A stretch of 64,000 nucleotides of DNA from Adiantum capillus-veneris (taxonomy: Eukaryota; Streptophyta; Polypodiopsida; Polypodiales; Pteridaceae): NCBI GenBank assembly GCA_014529385.2, contig CM043963.1:72317412-72381411 (forward strand). The letters run 5' to 3'. Each line of letters begins with the position of its first letter. Positions within the stretch are counted from its first letter, which is position 1. The notes below the pieces were generated by a model that saw only the letters and a list, made by a program, of their open reading frames with translations, did not search any database and was not told the DNA's origin. The position numbers were made by a program, and so were the translations under genes. Below, one piece after another: positions 32,074 through 44,145 of this stretch.

Positions 32074-32763
32074 GTGGAAGCGACAATGGATGTATGTGTG
32101 AACACGTTTATGCCGACTCAATTTTGCAATGAGGATGGCTATGATATAATTTCCATACAAATGATCTCAAGCCTCCACATTGAAAATGAAATTCACGAAA
32201 GCAAGGACTTGATGAAAGCTCAAAAAGTCTACTATGATGCAACACATGAGTTAGAAGAACATTCGGCTACCTTAAATGATTCGGGATCAAAAAAAGAACA
32301 TGTGAGAGCTAAGCTACTCATGAAAGGAGGGGAGGAAAATTTTTTTGACTTTCCTAACCAGAAACCTAGAAGATAGAAATGGTATAGACGGAAAAGAGAC
32401 ACCAAAAACGTGAAAACTAGACCTATGCCATCAGTCTCTAGTAGAACACAATTCCTGATGCAGATAGATGCACATGATTGTGTCGAGGACAAAATCACTG
32501 GTAGATATCTTGCAAACAAAAATCCAAAAATGTCAAAAATATCGAGAAAAACGAGGAAGGATATTCAAGCGAAACAGAAAAAACAAGAAAAGGAGTCAAC
32601 CATGACACGAGTTGAGCGAAAAAAGAAGTATCAAGAGTTGAAAAAAGCTCTAAAGGAGATATATACAACTGAAATGGAAACCACAGAAGAGGATGGTAAA
32701 GATGTAATAAGTGTTCCATCCCATTACAAGAAATATATACTCTCCAAGATCGAAAAATCATAG
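32074..32763 (+). pseudogene. GYP-A protease-RT linker, charged
   Basis: It begins with DVCVN...CNEDGYDII, matching DVCVNETTPTKFCDENGYDI in GYP-B (40666 on), and then becomes Lys/Glu-rich (KTRKDIQAKQKKQEKE), broken by stops. In GYP-B the same region leads into a second protease-like domain, but here I see none before RT. The function is unknown. Confidence 0.5.
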
Positions 32764-32837
32764 TCGAACAACCTGTTAGGGAATTTCAAAAACAAGGCTA
32801 GTCCAACGAAGGGCCTGAAAATGCAAAAAAGATATAT

Positions 32838-33883
32838 TTGGTTGAACCAGGAGAAGAGCCTAGGCCTGCCTACATTGAAAATGACTTGGTAGAAGAAGAA
32901 GAAGAGATTTTGTTAAGATTACTGAAAGAATACCATGATATCTTTTCTTGGTTTTACAAGGATCTCAAGGGTAGTGATCCAAAAATCTGTCTACATACCA
33001 TACCTATGAGAGATGATGCAAAACCAAGTAGACAAAGGCCATACACATACAATAAAACATTTGCTAGGAAGATCAAAGAAGAAATTGAAAAACTAAAGGA
33101 AGCCAAATTCATTTATGAAATTGAACACACCGATTGGGTATCTCCAATTGTGGTAGTACTCAAGAAGAATGGAAAATTACGAGTGTGTCTAAATCTCAAA
33201 AAAGTGGATGCAGCTACCATTGAGACAACTTTCCTCTTCCAATCACGGAGCATATTTTAGAATGAGTTGTAGGAAAAGAAGCTTACAGCTTCTTAGATGG
33301 CTTTTCGGGATACAATCAACTTTTGGTTGACCCAAAAGATCAACATAAAACTGCTTTTGCAACGGAATGGGGTATTTTTGCCTATCACTTTTCAAAGATT
33401 GATGAGCCATGCTTTTAAAGAATATGTAAGGAAATTCTTGAAAGTATATATGGATGATCTATGCGTACATCCACAATCCGGGCTGATAATTTTGAACACC
33501 TCAAAAAGGTATTCAAAAAATGTAGACTTTATAGGATTTGCTTAAATCCTGAAAAGTGCACATTCATGGGTAGACAAGGAAAAATTCTTGGACATATAGT
33601 GTCTAAAAATGGTATAGCTACTGATATGGATAAAATTCACATCATTGCTGATTTGCCTAGACCAACAACAGTCAAGGGGGTTCAAGCCTTCATGGGTCAT
33701 TGTGGATATTACAAACGGTTCATTTACATGTACGCTATAATTGCAAAACCCATGTATAGTTTGATTACACACTTTGAGTGGACTGAGGCATGTGAAGAAT
33801 CTTTCAAGAAGATTATGCAAGCTCTCACCTCAGCTCTAATATTGAAAGCACCAGATGGAATAAGATATCCCACATACATGTAG
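32838..33883 (+). pseudogene. GYP-A reverse transcriptase, frameshifted
   Basis: The first frame (32838-33260) holds the entry segment RQRPYTYNKTFARKIKEEIE and the fingers DWVSPIVVVLKKNGKLRVC. A second, shifted frame contains FLKVYMDDLCVH, the catalytic YxDD box (here YMDD). A third frame (33461-33883) holds NPEKCTFMGRQGKILGHIVS and the thumb segment VQAFMGHCGYYKRFI. Family and order identify a Ty3/Gypsy RT. At least two frameshifts and a stop near 33256 make it inactive as written. Confidence 0.85.
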
Positions 33884-34240
33884 ATGCTTCCAATTTTTCC
33901 ATCGGTTGTATACTAGCTCAACCAGGAGACAAAAAGATTGACTTTCCTATCTCTTATGCTAGCCGGCAGTTAAACATGGCGGAAAAGAATTATACCACCA
34001 CTGAAAGCGAAGGATTAGGAATGATATATGCCGTAAAAAAGTATAGACGTTACATGTTAGCCAACAAATTTGTGTTCTTTGTGGACCACCAAGCTTTATT
34101 GTACTTGGTCAACAAGCCATGCAGCACACGAAGGATAGTGAGATGGTTCATCATTCTTCTGGAATTTGATTTCACTGTGGTTGTAAAAGAGGACACTACA
34201 CATCAAAGAGCATATCATTTGTCAAGGATTGTTTCAGGAG
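33884..34240 (+). pseudogene. GYP-A RNase H, cut by GYP-B
   Basis: This segment directly follows RT. It contains DASNFSIGCILAQPGDKK, then AEKNYTTTESEGLGMIYAVK and FVDHQALLYLV, the usual Gypsy RNase H motifs. It ends in HLSRIVSG, where GYP-B inserted (duplication AGGAG at 34236-34240). The tether region continues at 45192 as SGESPKGVDND. In an active element it would digest the RNA strand during reverse transcription. Confidence 0.8.
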
Positions 34241-35300
34241 TGTTGAAAGGATGCCCTTTCAAGAACGTTTCCACAAATATTCCATTAAGATTCTAAAGAT
34301 TCCACATGAAGATGGTGATGAAGTAATGAAGATGAAGATGGATGCTGCAACATAAAGATACGAGTTCATGGACGTCATCGAATATCCCGTTATTATTATT
34401 TTGAGCCATTACGGCCACTTTTGTTATGTTTACAGGAACCTCATATTTTAAATCGGCACTTGTATTTTGGCCGCAGATGCTTGTATCATGAGTAAAGCCA
34501 ACTCAGTTTCTTGTAATCAAGCTCTGTAGAAGCCTAGGGACAATTCAGGTCATTTGGCCGGACATTAGGTTTGAAGGCGTTGTATATAAGCTGAAACCTA
34601 AGGCTTTGTAAAAAACACATTACGTTATCTCAATTAATATACAGTCGTGGGTTCTGCAGCACACAGTAGTGAGCTTCACGCACACACACCGTCACGCACA
34701 CTAATCACATTGCAGATATGAGAGTAGAAGCGTATTAGCATCGAGGAGCTCTCCACGTCAATGCAAGCAATGCAAGCCGAGGACCACATCGCGATCCCGC
34801 CTGCTATGAGCTATATTTGGTTGTAAGTACCTCAAACGACATCCGTTATGAATGATCGAGTAGTCGTTAGAATCAGGGCGAGAAACTTTTCGTGTTGATG
34901 TCTTTGTAGATCATTTCTGGACACTTTGGAAATTGTTGTTTTGAGTCTATCGCGACAGCTATTAGAGGTCTTACAGTTATGGTTTTCAGGGTTTAGGTGT
35001 TTGGCCACATAGGATATGTCGTTGTGAGTCTTACCCTCCGATTTCGAGTCATTCCGATATGATTTGAGACTGTTTCAAGCTTGTAATGTTTCGTAGGATG
35101 CGTTGTCTGTTTCTTTGCTTTATGGTAGTGTTGTGGTATGATTAGTGACTGTAGAGTGTTGTTCGTGTCTAGCTCAGGGTTGACAACCCAGAGATTGCCT
35201 CCATGCCCCAGTCGGCGGGTCAGCTACGTCCTCGGATTGACAGTTTGTTCGTCTGTGTTCTCGCTGTGCTCCATCGTCCGTCGCAATGTACCCGCTAACA
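34241..35300 (+). repeat. GYP-B 5' LTR
   Basis: Begins TGTTGAAAGG and ends CCCGCTAACA. The short inverted phrase TGTTGAAAGG...CCTTTCAA lies at its start. GAGTCTATCGCGACAG at about 34943-34958 is a half of the leader palindrome. Confidence 0.95.
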
Positions 35301-35301
35301 T

Positions 35302-35319
35302 TGGCGCCGCTGCCGGGGA
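35302..35319 (+). other. GYP-B primer-binding site
   Basis: TGGCGCCGCTGCCGGGGA, close to the complement of tRNA-Asp used by plant Gypsy elements (one difference from the common form), one base after the LTR. Confidence 0.85.
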
Positions 35320-37379
35320 CGAAGCACCTACACTAGCATAGACCGCATCACTCGTGTTTGATAGTATAGCGTTTCTCTAGAGTTTTCTAGAGTGTTGTCA
35401 CCATTTGCCTTCTTAGTGGAAAGTCAGAGAGCGGATCTCTTGACTGAGGGATAGCCAGGGAGCCTGCGTCTCGCCGAGGTGGTCCACCATGAGGTTGAGG
35501 TATGGTTATATTATTTTATTGTGTGTTTAGATTAGGTTTTATGGTTTGTGTGTTTGGTTGTGACTTATGGTTGTGAAGAACTTGAAAGAGAAAAAAAAAA
35601 ACGCAAAGAAAAACGCAAAAGGTAAGTAGGAGGTTGTTTGCTTGCCAGAAAGCAAAAACAACCATTCAACCATCCAAAGTAGGACTTTAGGTAGTGTAGG
35701 ACATCTGATGTTGATCTAGAGCAATTTTGACATGAAAATGTGCTTGAAAACATGAAAGGCGGAATTGTGTTGATTATGGTAAAAGTGCTCTAAAATGGTC
35801 GTTTGAAAGCCGATTTGAGTGCTTGTTTTTGCAGTAGAGACCTTAAGGTAGGGGGGAAAACACAGATTTGGTCCAATCAAAAAAAAAAAAAAAAAAAAAA
35901 ACTCTAAAAAACCCAAGAAAAAAACAAAAAACTGAAACCAAATCTGCAATTTTAAAAAAAGTTTGACCTCAAGACCTTGTTTTACATATGCTCTAGAGCT
36001 TGTATGTGAAATTTCAAAGCATTTGCATCAGTGCTTGTGCATCTAAGTAGGAATTTTCTTTTTCCGAGTGTACGGAAGTGAACTATGAAATACTTGAATC
36101 CAAAGGAAAAGAAGTCCAAATTGAATGAAACTTTGGGGATAGGCTTCTAAGGGCATTGGGAACCAAAATGTCCAAAAACAGAGAAAAAAATCACTTCCCA
36201 ATGGCTCTCTGCTCAGTCTATCGCGATAGACTGGTGAATTGGAGATAGACTCACAATCAGGAAAAACCCCTCATACCACTGGTAAAACACATCAATACAA
36301 GGCTGCTCCCAAAAATTGAGTGTACTTGGACACCTGCTTGACCACTAAACCTCAAGTCTGTTGATTTGAGTCAGACTTCAGAGACAAATTGGGTAAAGGG
36401 ACTTGACCAAATTTCCAAACCTTATGAAACTTGGTATACATGATCTACAGAGGGTAGGGAACACATCTGTGAAGAGAAAATTTGAAAAAAGTGTCATTTT
36501 GACATACTTGGTGAGTCTATCGCGATAGACTAAGAACCCAGTGATAGAAACTAAATTTTTCAAAAACCTCTGTGGCATAGCTTGGAAAGGTGCTATCAAG
36601 GACACATAAAATTTTTGAAGTCATTTGGACATCTGAAAGGGGGTCTAAGACCATTTGAGAGGATTCAGCTTGTAGAAAACACCACATCTGGTCTAACTGA
36701 CAAAGTAAAAGTCCAAACCACTTGAAAATTGGTAGGAGGACTAAGGAGAGGTGTTGGAACACAGGGATATAGTCAAAGTTCAAGTTTGACCTAAAAAATG
36801 GGTACTTGCTGAGTCTATCGCGATAGACTCAAAGTAGAGCCAAAGAAATTGAGATTTTCAAAACCCTCTGGAGCATAGCTTGTTTAGCCTCTCAGGAGGT
36901 TACACACAAAATTTGGTGGATTTTGGACATTGGGAAGTCATCCTAAGTCTATTTTCTAGTGATCAGATAGACTCAGAATTCTAGAGTTGGAGTTAGAGAC
37001 CTAAGAAAAACTCCAAAACAAGTGGAAATTGGTGAGCAAGGTGTACAGAGCATAGCGAACACAGTGGTGAAGAGAAATCTAGAAAATTTTCAAAATTGAA
37101 GAAACTGTTGAGTCTATCGCGATGGAATAGGTTTTTTTCACAAAAATTGACCTTAGGGCCTTGTTCTACATGTTGTTGTGAGCCTATGGTTAAAATTTGA
37201 GTAAATTTAGAGTATTGTAAGTGCATCTAAGTGGATTACTTCACAAGATCACAAAAGAGACTGTTGTTTGATGCAAGTTACAAAGGAAAAGTATTCCAAA
37301 TTGGTTGAAACTTGGTGAGTAGTATCTCAAGAGAAGGGGGTACTCAAATCTGTGAAAACGTACAGATGAGCTGACAGAA
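35320..37379 (+). other. GYP-B leader
   Basis: 2 kb without a credible ORF. It has a poly-A run at about 35880-35900 and, from 36214, diverged tandem units of about 299 bp each bearing a palindrome (separate entry). Confidence 0.8.
36214..37130 (+). repeat. GYP-B leader repeat: four palindromes 298-299 bp apart
   Basis: AGTCTATCGCGATAGACT is centred at 36223.5, 36522.5 and 36820.5 (perfect over 18-20 bases), and a copy with a damaged right arm is centred at 37119.5. Spacings are 299, 298 and 299. Intervening phrases such as CATAGCTTGG/CATAGCTTGT and CACAAAATTTTGGTGG/CATAAAATTTTTGAAG recur in register, showing tandem duplication. Confidence 0.92.
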
Positions 37380-39569
37380 TACAAGCTCTTATATGTCTAT
37401 ACATACGAGGTCGACCAACAATGGACATCTTTATTTGTTGACAAGTATGGACGAGAATATAGAGCTGTAGAAAGCACAAATCTGCGAACCAAATTAGAGA
37501 TGAGTGGATATTTGGTCAATGAAGGACCTCAGATACATCCACAAAACACAGGAACCTCTAAGAGAATTCCAAAGAGGGGACCACCACCTGGATTTCCTCC
37601 TAGAGCGATAACGAGAGATGAAATGATACCAGAGAGGAGTATGGTTCCATACTTTGCACCCCAAAGTATAAGACCATCTCAGATAAGAAAATGGGTAAAT
37701 AAAAAGTACAATGGCATAGGAGACCCATACGCTCATGTCTCGGCTTTCAAGAAATTCCTACAAGCAGAATGAGTAGAGGACTTCCACACGCAGTATGAGG
37801 GTTTTGGACTTACATTGGAGGACAATGCACAAGCATGGTTTGAACTATTGAACCGGAGAGAGTTCACAACCATTGAGAAAATGTTGGATGAATTTGTTCA
37901 AGAATTCACCAAGAGGGGCATAAAACATAACACCCTTCCTAAGATTCAGGAATTTAAACAAGGCAAAACAGAAACATTGCGACAAGCAATACTGCATTTC
38001 AAGCAATATGTTGCTAGATGTCCTATCCAAGAGTTACCCACGCCAGAACGTCAGATCCTATGCTTCATCAGAGGACTTATGAATGAGAATCTTCAAAAGG
38101 ACCTATACATGAAAAGATACCAAACCTTGGAAGAGGTGACCAAAGTGGCGGTTGACCTAGTTGACAATTGCGAATTCTATGACGATGGTCAGAAGAAGAT
38201 GAATGATGCGAGTGAGAAAAATAAAACCGCTGATCTTGAGGATCAAAGAGGGAATCTAGGACAAAACCAAGTAAATGTTGAGGAGCAAAACATAGAGAAT
38301 GTGATGCAACGCATCAACCACTCTGACAGAGTACCAGCCTATAGAATTACTCAATGACGCAGGTGCATGACATGTGGAGGGGACCATCCGACGCAACATT
38401 GTCCTGACTATAGACCTAAGACTCCACCAGGGTTTGAGCATGTTATGTCTCAACCTCCTAGATATCATCCTGTAGCGGAACAAGTGTTCTTAAGTGAAAG
38501 ACCCATAGCTGCTAGAAATGCATATGAGAGTCATGAGCTTCAAATAGAAAGATATGTGGTAGATCAGAGGCCACTTCAAGGTCAATATCAAGTATCGCCA
38601 CAACAACCAATACGTCCATGTGACATATGTGGTAGTAGTGATCACTTGATTAAGGATTGTCCACACCATGATATCATGATAAATGTATATTGTAATGAGT
38701 GTGCAATCAAACATATGATTTTAGATTGTCCTAAGAATCCAAGAAAGAAAGATAAAATGCAACCACATGTTACCTTTCCTTCTACCAGCAAATCAGAGAA
38801 AGAACGAGCTGCAACAAAAGGAGAGACGACAACAAAAACAGAGCAAGAAACAATTGCAAAAGAACAGGTGCTTAAACAACAAGAAGATGAAAGTAAGCAA
38901 GTTGCTCCAGTAAACTTTGTCACAAGAGCACAAGCAAAAGTGCAAGAGCAGAAGCCTATAGATGGAGAGACTAGTAAGAGTTCCAAAAGGCGTAGAAACT
39001 CTAGACGATCAAGAAGGACTAGAATGAAAGCGAGACTAGAAAGGGAGAAAGGAGAAGAAAAGGCTGTTACATCTGAGTTGAAAACAACTCAAGAGCAACA
39101 GACACAGCAAAGGGAATTTGAAACCCTTAAACCAGCTGAAGCACCCAAGAGTGCTAGTTCAGGAGGATCTGTCCTAGTGGACAAAGTGAATGAGCCTTTA
39201 GACGCGATTTTACAGGCTTATGAGGCTAGATTGGCAAATAGACAGACCTTAGAACAAAGATGGTCCATGACCCATCCTTATCCCGAACTAGAGAAGCAGA
39301 GGCTAGAAATGTGTAAGCAGCTCATTGAAACTGCTCAAGCATTGCTAGAACCACCTCCACCAGAAGTGAAGGATAGGATAGTCACCCCAATGCACAAAGA
39401 TGAGAGCATTAAAGTAGACGAATTGCCTAGAGAAGAGGTGGATCATAGGGAAGAACCACTGCCAAGGTCGCAAGAGTTGAGGGTAGTCCAAAATACAACG
39501 GATGAATCAATGAGTAATTTCCCACCCTATGTTCCTATAGTTGATAAGCAGTGGTCAGAGGAGTTATAG
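37380..39569 (+). pseudogene. GYP-B gag with two zinc knuckles
   Basis: One frame runs from about 37500 with stops at 37770-37772 (TGA), 38355-38357 (TGA) and 39567-39569 (TAG). The capsid-like core (37790-38200) contains EDNAQAWFELLNRREF, GIKHNTLPKIQEFKQGKTET and KQYVARCPIQELPTPERQIL (retrotransposon Gag family). Nucleocapsid part: CMTCGGDHPTQHC (38368 on), CDICGSSDHLIKDC (38619 on) and CNECAIKHMILDC (38691 on), then a Lys/Glu/Arg-rich tail with NFVTRAQAK and SSGGSVLVDKVNEPL, which GYP-A shares. In an active element this would form particles and bind RNA. Confidence 0.85.
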
Positions 39570-39650
39570 AAGGCTGTCCGAGATGCCCTAAAAAGAGAAG
39601 AGGATGCTGGACCAGCACCATTTCTTGAAATCACATTAGATAGACCACAA

Positions 39651-40604
39651 ATGAGTGTTGATGCGAGGTCATATCATGGTGACGTAGGATCGATAGCCTC
39701 CAAAGACAGTAGACCTGCATCATTAAGAACTTTGCCACAGTACATGGGAGATTTTGAGGCAAAGTCTGAGATTGTGAGAGTTCCATCACAGAGGCTAGGA
39801 GGGAAAAAAGAATTGGACACAAAAATTTTGACTGACTTGCTATCCACGCCAGTGAAGTGCACAATTACGTTGGCAGAACTTTTGAAAATCAGGCCAAGTA
39901 TGTGGACGGATATAGGAAAATGCTTGGAAAAAATTGGGATCAAAATCCCGTTAAGGTTCCTGGAAAAAGAGCTAGATGAGATTGAGAAGCCTAGATCAAA
40001 TGTAAGACCGATACCTCTGAACAAAGTAGGAGAGTACTGTGAATGAGAAGATGGTAATGCCACTTTGCCTGTCGAGTACAATGGGATTACAAAAGCTATA
40101 CTTGACAGCGGAGCAGGAATTGCCATAGCAACAAAACAAATATGGGAAAAATGGGGTGGGCCCGCCTTTAGAACAACCAGAATAAAATTAAAGTTAGCAG
40201 ATGGGCATGTGGAAAGACCCATGGGATTGCTAGAAGCGATAGTAGTGTCTTCTTGTGGTATAGAGTATGCGCATACTTTTGCCATAGTTGACTTTGGCAA
40301 GAAAAATAACTATGAAATCATCCTTGGAAGACCATTCATGAGGCAACTCAAGATGGTACAAGATTGGGGTTATGATTATCTATACTTGAGACATGCTGAA
40401 ACCACAACACGTGTAAATATGAGAAATCATAGTTACCAAGATGTAACTAGAACGCCCGTGGAAGATTTTGATTCTACAACACAAAGTGGATCAACAGACC
40501 ATCCGTGGATGGGCAAAAAGAAAGATATCTGGATGTGTGGAGCATTGGAATGTAGTGACTTTGGGAGAAATGAGATAATCCTTAGAGAGGGTCTTAGAAG
40601 ATGA
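39651..40604 (+). pseudogene. GYP-B aspartic protease (retropepsin)
   Basis: Same frame as gag, with a TGA at 40044-40046 just before the domain. The pre-protease segment CTITLAELLKIRPSMW is followed by AILDSGAGIAIATKQIW (catalytic D-S-G-A), LADGHVERPMGLLEA and EIILGRPFMRQLKMVQDW. After the domain the frame ends at 40604, and the next ORF is shifted by one. Length and motif order fit a retropepsin, and the domain itself has no damage I can see. Confidence 0.85.
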
Positions 40605-40665
40605 TGCTTACATAAGAGAACCTTTTCTGGAAGAGGCGTTAGAACCGCTAGAGTGGACTCAGATA

Positions 40666-41739
40666 TTGGCTACTTTGGATGTCTGTGTTAATGAGACCAC
40701 ACCAACAAAATTTTGCGATGAGAATGGGTATGACATAGTCCCCTACTACATGCTAAGGGTTATGTGTGAGACAGATGACGAATCTGAGTATGAGTTCGAA
40801 ACAGGGTTATCAGCTATGGGGATAACACAAAACCAGATACCTAGCCCGAATACTGGTCATATAGAAATAGGTGCTCTTTGCGATCAGTGTGTGATAACAC
40901 ACTTGATTACAAACTGTCCAACTCGAATGCATAGTACAAAGGAGGAGCCGCAAGTCAACGAAGCAAAGTTGCAGGAAGAAGGGCTAAGATCCAAAGAAGA
41001 TGCTTCAGGTCCACCGCCTACAAACGAGCAATATGAAGACTTGGAATCAATCAAAGAAGAGGTGCAGCAAGTGACAGGAAGTTTAGACACTATTGGTGAC
41101 ATTTCAGCAGCTGAAGTCGAGGTAGAAGAGCCTATGAATCTTCAGGAACCAAATGCTGATTTTGTCTCTCCAAAAGACATATCAAAGGAAATGGTGGTCA
41201 AGCAGGAGCTAGAACACACAGATGAACTCAGAAGTGTAAACAATGAAGAAGAAGACGACAAGGAGTCCAGGAAAAAGATTGCTCAAGTCACTCAAGAGAA
41301 CACAGGCAATCTAGTACCAAAGAAGATCAACTTTTTGCTAAGTGCACAAGACGGAGTCAAGATGAATTTTATGGCAGAAATTAATACAAATTCCACGACT
41401 AATGTCATGTCATATGGCATGTGGTTACTTCTAGGTAAGCCAAAGCTTTATGATATTCAAATAAAGGTAAATCTCTCACCTGAAGTAGATGTTATAAGTA
41501 TGGGGATTGCAGAAGCTACTCTCCAACTACACTCGCAGAATGTCAAAGAAAAATTCTTGGTCGTAGATTCTCGACAAATGGGAACACACTTGATTTTGTC
41601 CAAGCCATGGGCACAAGTCTTTGAAAATGAGCCTGAATCTTCAATAATGGTCATCATGACAAGCTATCAAGTGGCAACAGAGGTCAAGCCTACAACAGTT
41701 CAAAGATTCTTGGCTATTGAAAAGGCAAAGCTAAAGTAA
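40666..41739 (+). pseudogene. GYP-B second protease-like ORF, 357 codons
   Basis: Starts with TLDVCVNETTPTKFCDENGYDI (also in GYP-A at 32074) and runs through a CDQCVITHLITNCP knuckle-like segment and an acidic region. It then has a fold that reads like a retropepsin without its acid: FMAEINTNSTTNVMSYGMW in place of DTGA, and later TLQLHSQNVKEKFLVV and GTHLILSKPWAQVF in the positions of flap and ILG. The frame is open throughout but shifted by one from the upstream ORF. The domain assignment is by pattern only; its role is unknown. Confidence 0.55.
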
Positions 41740-42930
41740 GTCCACAGTCTCTAGCCCAGCCAATGCAAGTGCAAGACAAAGCCTCTACATCAAAAGCCAA
41801 ACCATCAACAAAACAATGGAAACCCAAGCAAAAAGTCTATCAACCGAAGTTTCCATCACCCGAAAGTCTCCAAAGGAAGTCAAAATAGGTCAACCAAGTG
41901 CTAGTATCCAAGGCACAGATTAAAGTTAATGATCCAATTTGGATACAATCATAGGAACAACCTCAACAAGCAAAGGTAACAAGATGGATCACATCAAGCG
42001 AGTCAATTATTGCACAAGGCTACAAGAAAGGAAATTCAGATGTTTGGGTCAACAGCCCAAGATAACAGCCTGGCGATATCCATCCCATGACAACCACTCA
42101 CTCAGGAATCAACAAAGCCATCAACGTCAATCACATAACTCAACCAAGAGAAAGGACAAGTATAAAAAGAAAAAGAGAAGGTCTTCCACTGGACAAACCA
42201 TACGAAAAGTCTGGGTAATGAAATCAGAATTCTACCATACTACCCAACAAAGTCAAGTGAAGATCACCTCCAAGCAAGTCCAAAGATTCATTCCAGTCGA
42301 ATTACTCGAAGCACAAGGATTCTATGAGGGTAACTTTCAAATCTAGTTACCTAAGGTAGTAGCTTATCAAGGAATCACCCAGGAAAAGCAAGAAACATCA
42401 AGAAATCAAGAGCAGCCACCCGCTACACCCAAGAGTACTACAACCTATCGATGGATCCCTCGTCAATTACTATAAGAGCAAGGCTTTTACAAAAGTAACA
42501 GCCATATTTGGAAATTAAAGACAAGGTACCATCAAGTCAAAGAAGAAACAAGGCAAGTGGCAAAGGAGATCACACAAGGCCCAAGAACAATGTGGGTTCC
42601 AAAATCCGCGATTGAGGCTCAACAACAAGAAAGATACACAACTCCTTTACAGCCTCTTAACAACAAAAAGAAAGCAACGGTAAATGCGGAGGTCACAGTT
42701 TTGAAGAACACTATCTGGAAGAAGAAGACTTCATCAACCATTTCTTCAACATCAATACCTGTCTCATCAAGCGACCACAATTTGCTATCAAGGAATGAAG
42801 AGCAGATATATGCCAATGTATTGGACAACATGGCATCTCAAACAGAAACTAACGAGAAAGGCCTAAACATCAAAAGCATATGGAATTGGATTTCAGGCCG
42901 CGATCAGGTAAGTCCAAGTCGCCATTAAAC
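41740..42930 (+). pseudogene. GYP-B basic 3' domain, degraded
   Basis: Frames broken by many stops, rich in Lys, Gln and Ser. Short Trp-centred motifs recur: QWKPKQKVYQP, YRWIPRQLL, MWVPKSAIEA, VWVMKSEF. GYP-A has the same type of motif after its integrase (QIWVPKT and others). No known domain recognised. Confidence 0.45.
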
Positions 42931-44145
42931 TTACATGGCATAAGAGTCTAGAGTCGGGCAGCTAAGCCACTAAATGAGCGAAGTGTCAGACCCAAGCTTC
43001 AAGTTAATATTTTTCTATGGTCTATGAGTCTAGCTAATAGGTATAAGCTCAAGTTGGAGAGTTGAGCATACATAAAGTCATGTCGCTCATGCTGGAAGAG
43101 GTGAGCATAAGAGTCAAAGTCCATATAATATATAAGGTGGAGAAGGCGGAGTAGTCCAAAACAAAAACACTCACGCACTTGACACAGTGAGGAAGAGTGG
43201 AGAAACCTCGACAGCAAAAACCCTTCTTGTGAGTAGTGAAATCTTTTGAAGCACTCATGCTATATTTTTTGCTTGCTACACTAACTCCATGAAGAACCCA
43301 TCAATACTCTTCTCTCGCACCGCATCTTGTTTAACATGCATAACTTTGTGCAAGCATATAGATGTCCCATCATTGAACATATGCATTAGGCACTCTTTTT
43401 TATTCCACCCATGCACTTACATAAACAAATGACGATGACCAAGCGGAAACAGGTTTTATGAGCCTTTGCTTAACAAAAACAACTCTAACTTCAAGCTACT
43501 AACACTTATCCATGTATATCAAATCCATACTAGTAGCCATATGGCCATATGTACTTTAATTCAGCATAACTCTATAACATCAGAACCTAAGTACATATAG
43601 CCTCGCATTTAATTATGACTAAAGACATTTTTTCCCACTAGGTTTTTCCCTTTAGTCTTATCCAGGTATCCAAGACCTTCATTTTGTATATATGCTATAT
43701 TTTACTTTTACCCTTTTATTTTTTATAACAAAAAAAAAGAAGAACCACGATATCCCCACACTACTTTTTGCAAATCTACTGACAAGTCAAAAGGGAGAGG
43801 CAAAAAAACAGCTTGACAAAGCTTCAAGTCAACTTACAGGTACGACTTCCAGATAACAACCACAGGAAAAGCAAACTAGAGCTACAATGACAACGACCTG
43901 CTGCACCAACAAGTCGATACAACCTCATGCAATTCAAGATACAACAACCAATCGCAGGGGGAGAGTTCCAGGATTCAAATACACTACAGGTATAACTTCA
44001 AGGCAGCTTTAACATCACGCAAAGCGACCAACTACGGAAGAGGCTACCACAACAACTTCAACCAACACCAAGACATCAAGAACTCGTCAAGGCCACCAAA
44101 GACATAGGGTCTTGTCGGGGACGACAAGAATTCGGAGGGGGAGCC
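42931..44145 (+). other. GYP-B 3' untranslated region and polypurine tract
   Basis: No ORF of note. The polypurine tract GGAGGGGGAGCC is at about 44134-44145, and a second, internal tract CAGGGGGAGAG lies near 43957. An A-rich run is at 43728-43745. Confidence 0.6.

Noticed and set aside
35880-35901. Poly-A run as the tail of a LINE or processed pseudogene
   Set aside because: No coding or LINE similarity upstream and no target duplication; it sits inside the GYP-B leader.
36214-37130. CRISPR-like array
   Set aside because: The repeats are short palindromes about 299 bp apart with mutually similar spacers in a plant retroelement leader; a CRISPR array has unrelated 25-45 bp spacers.
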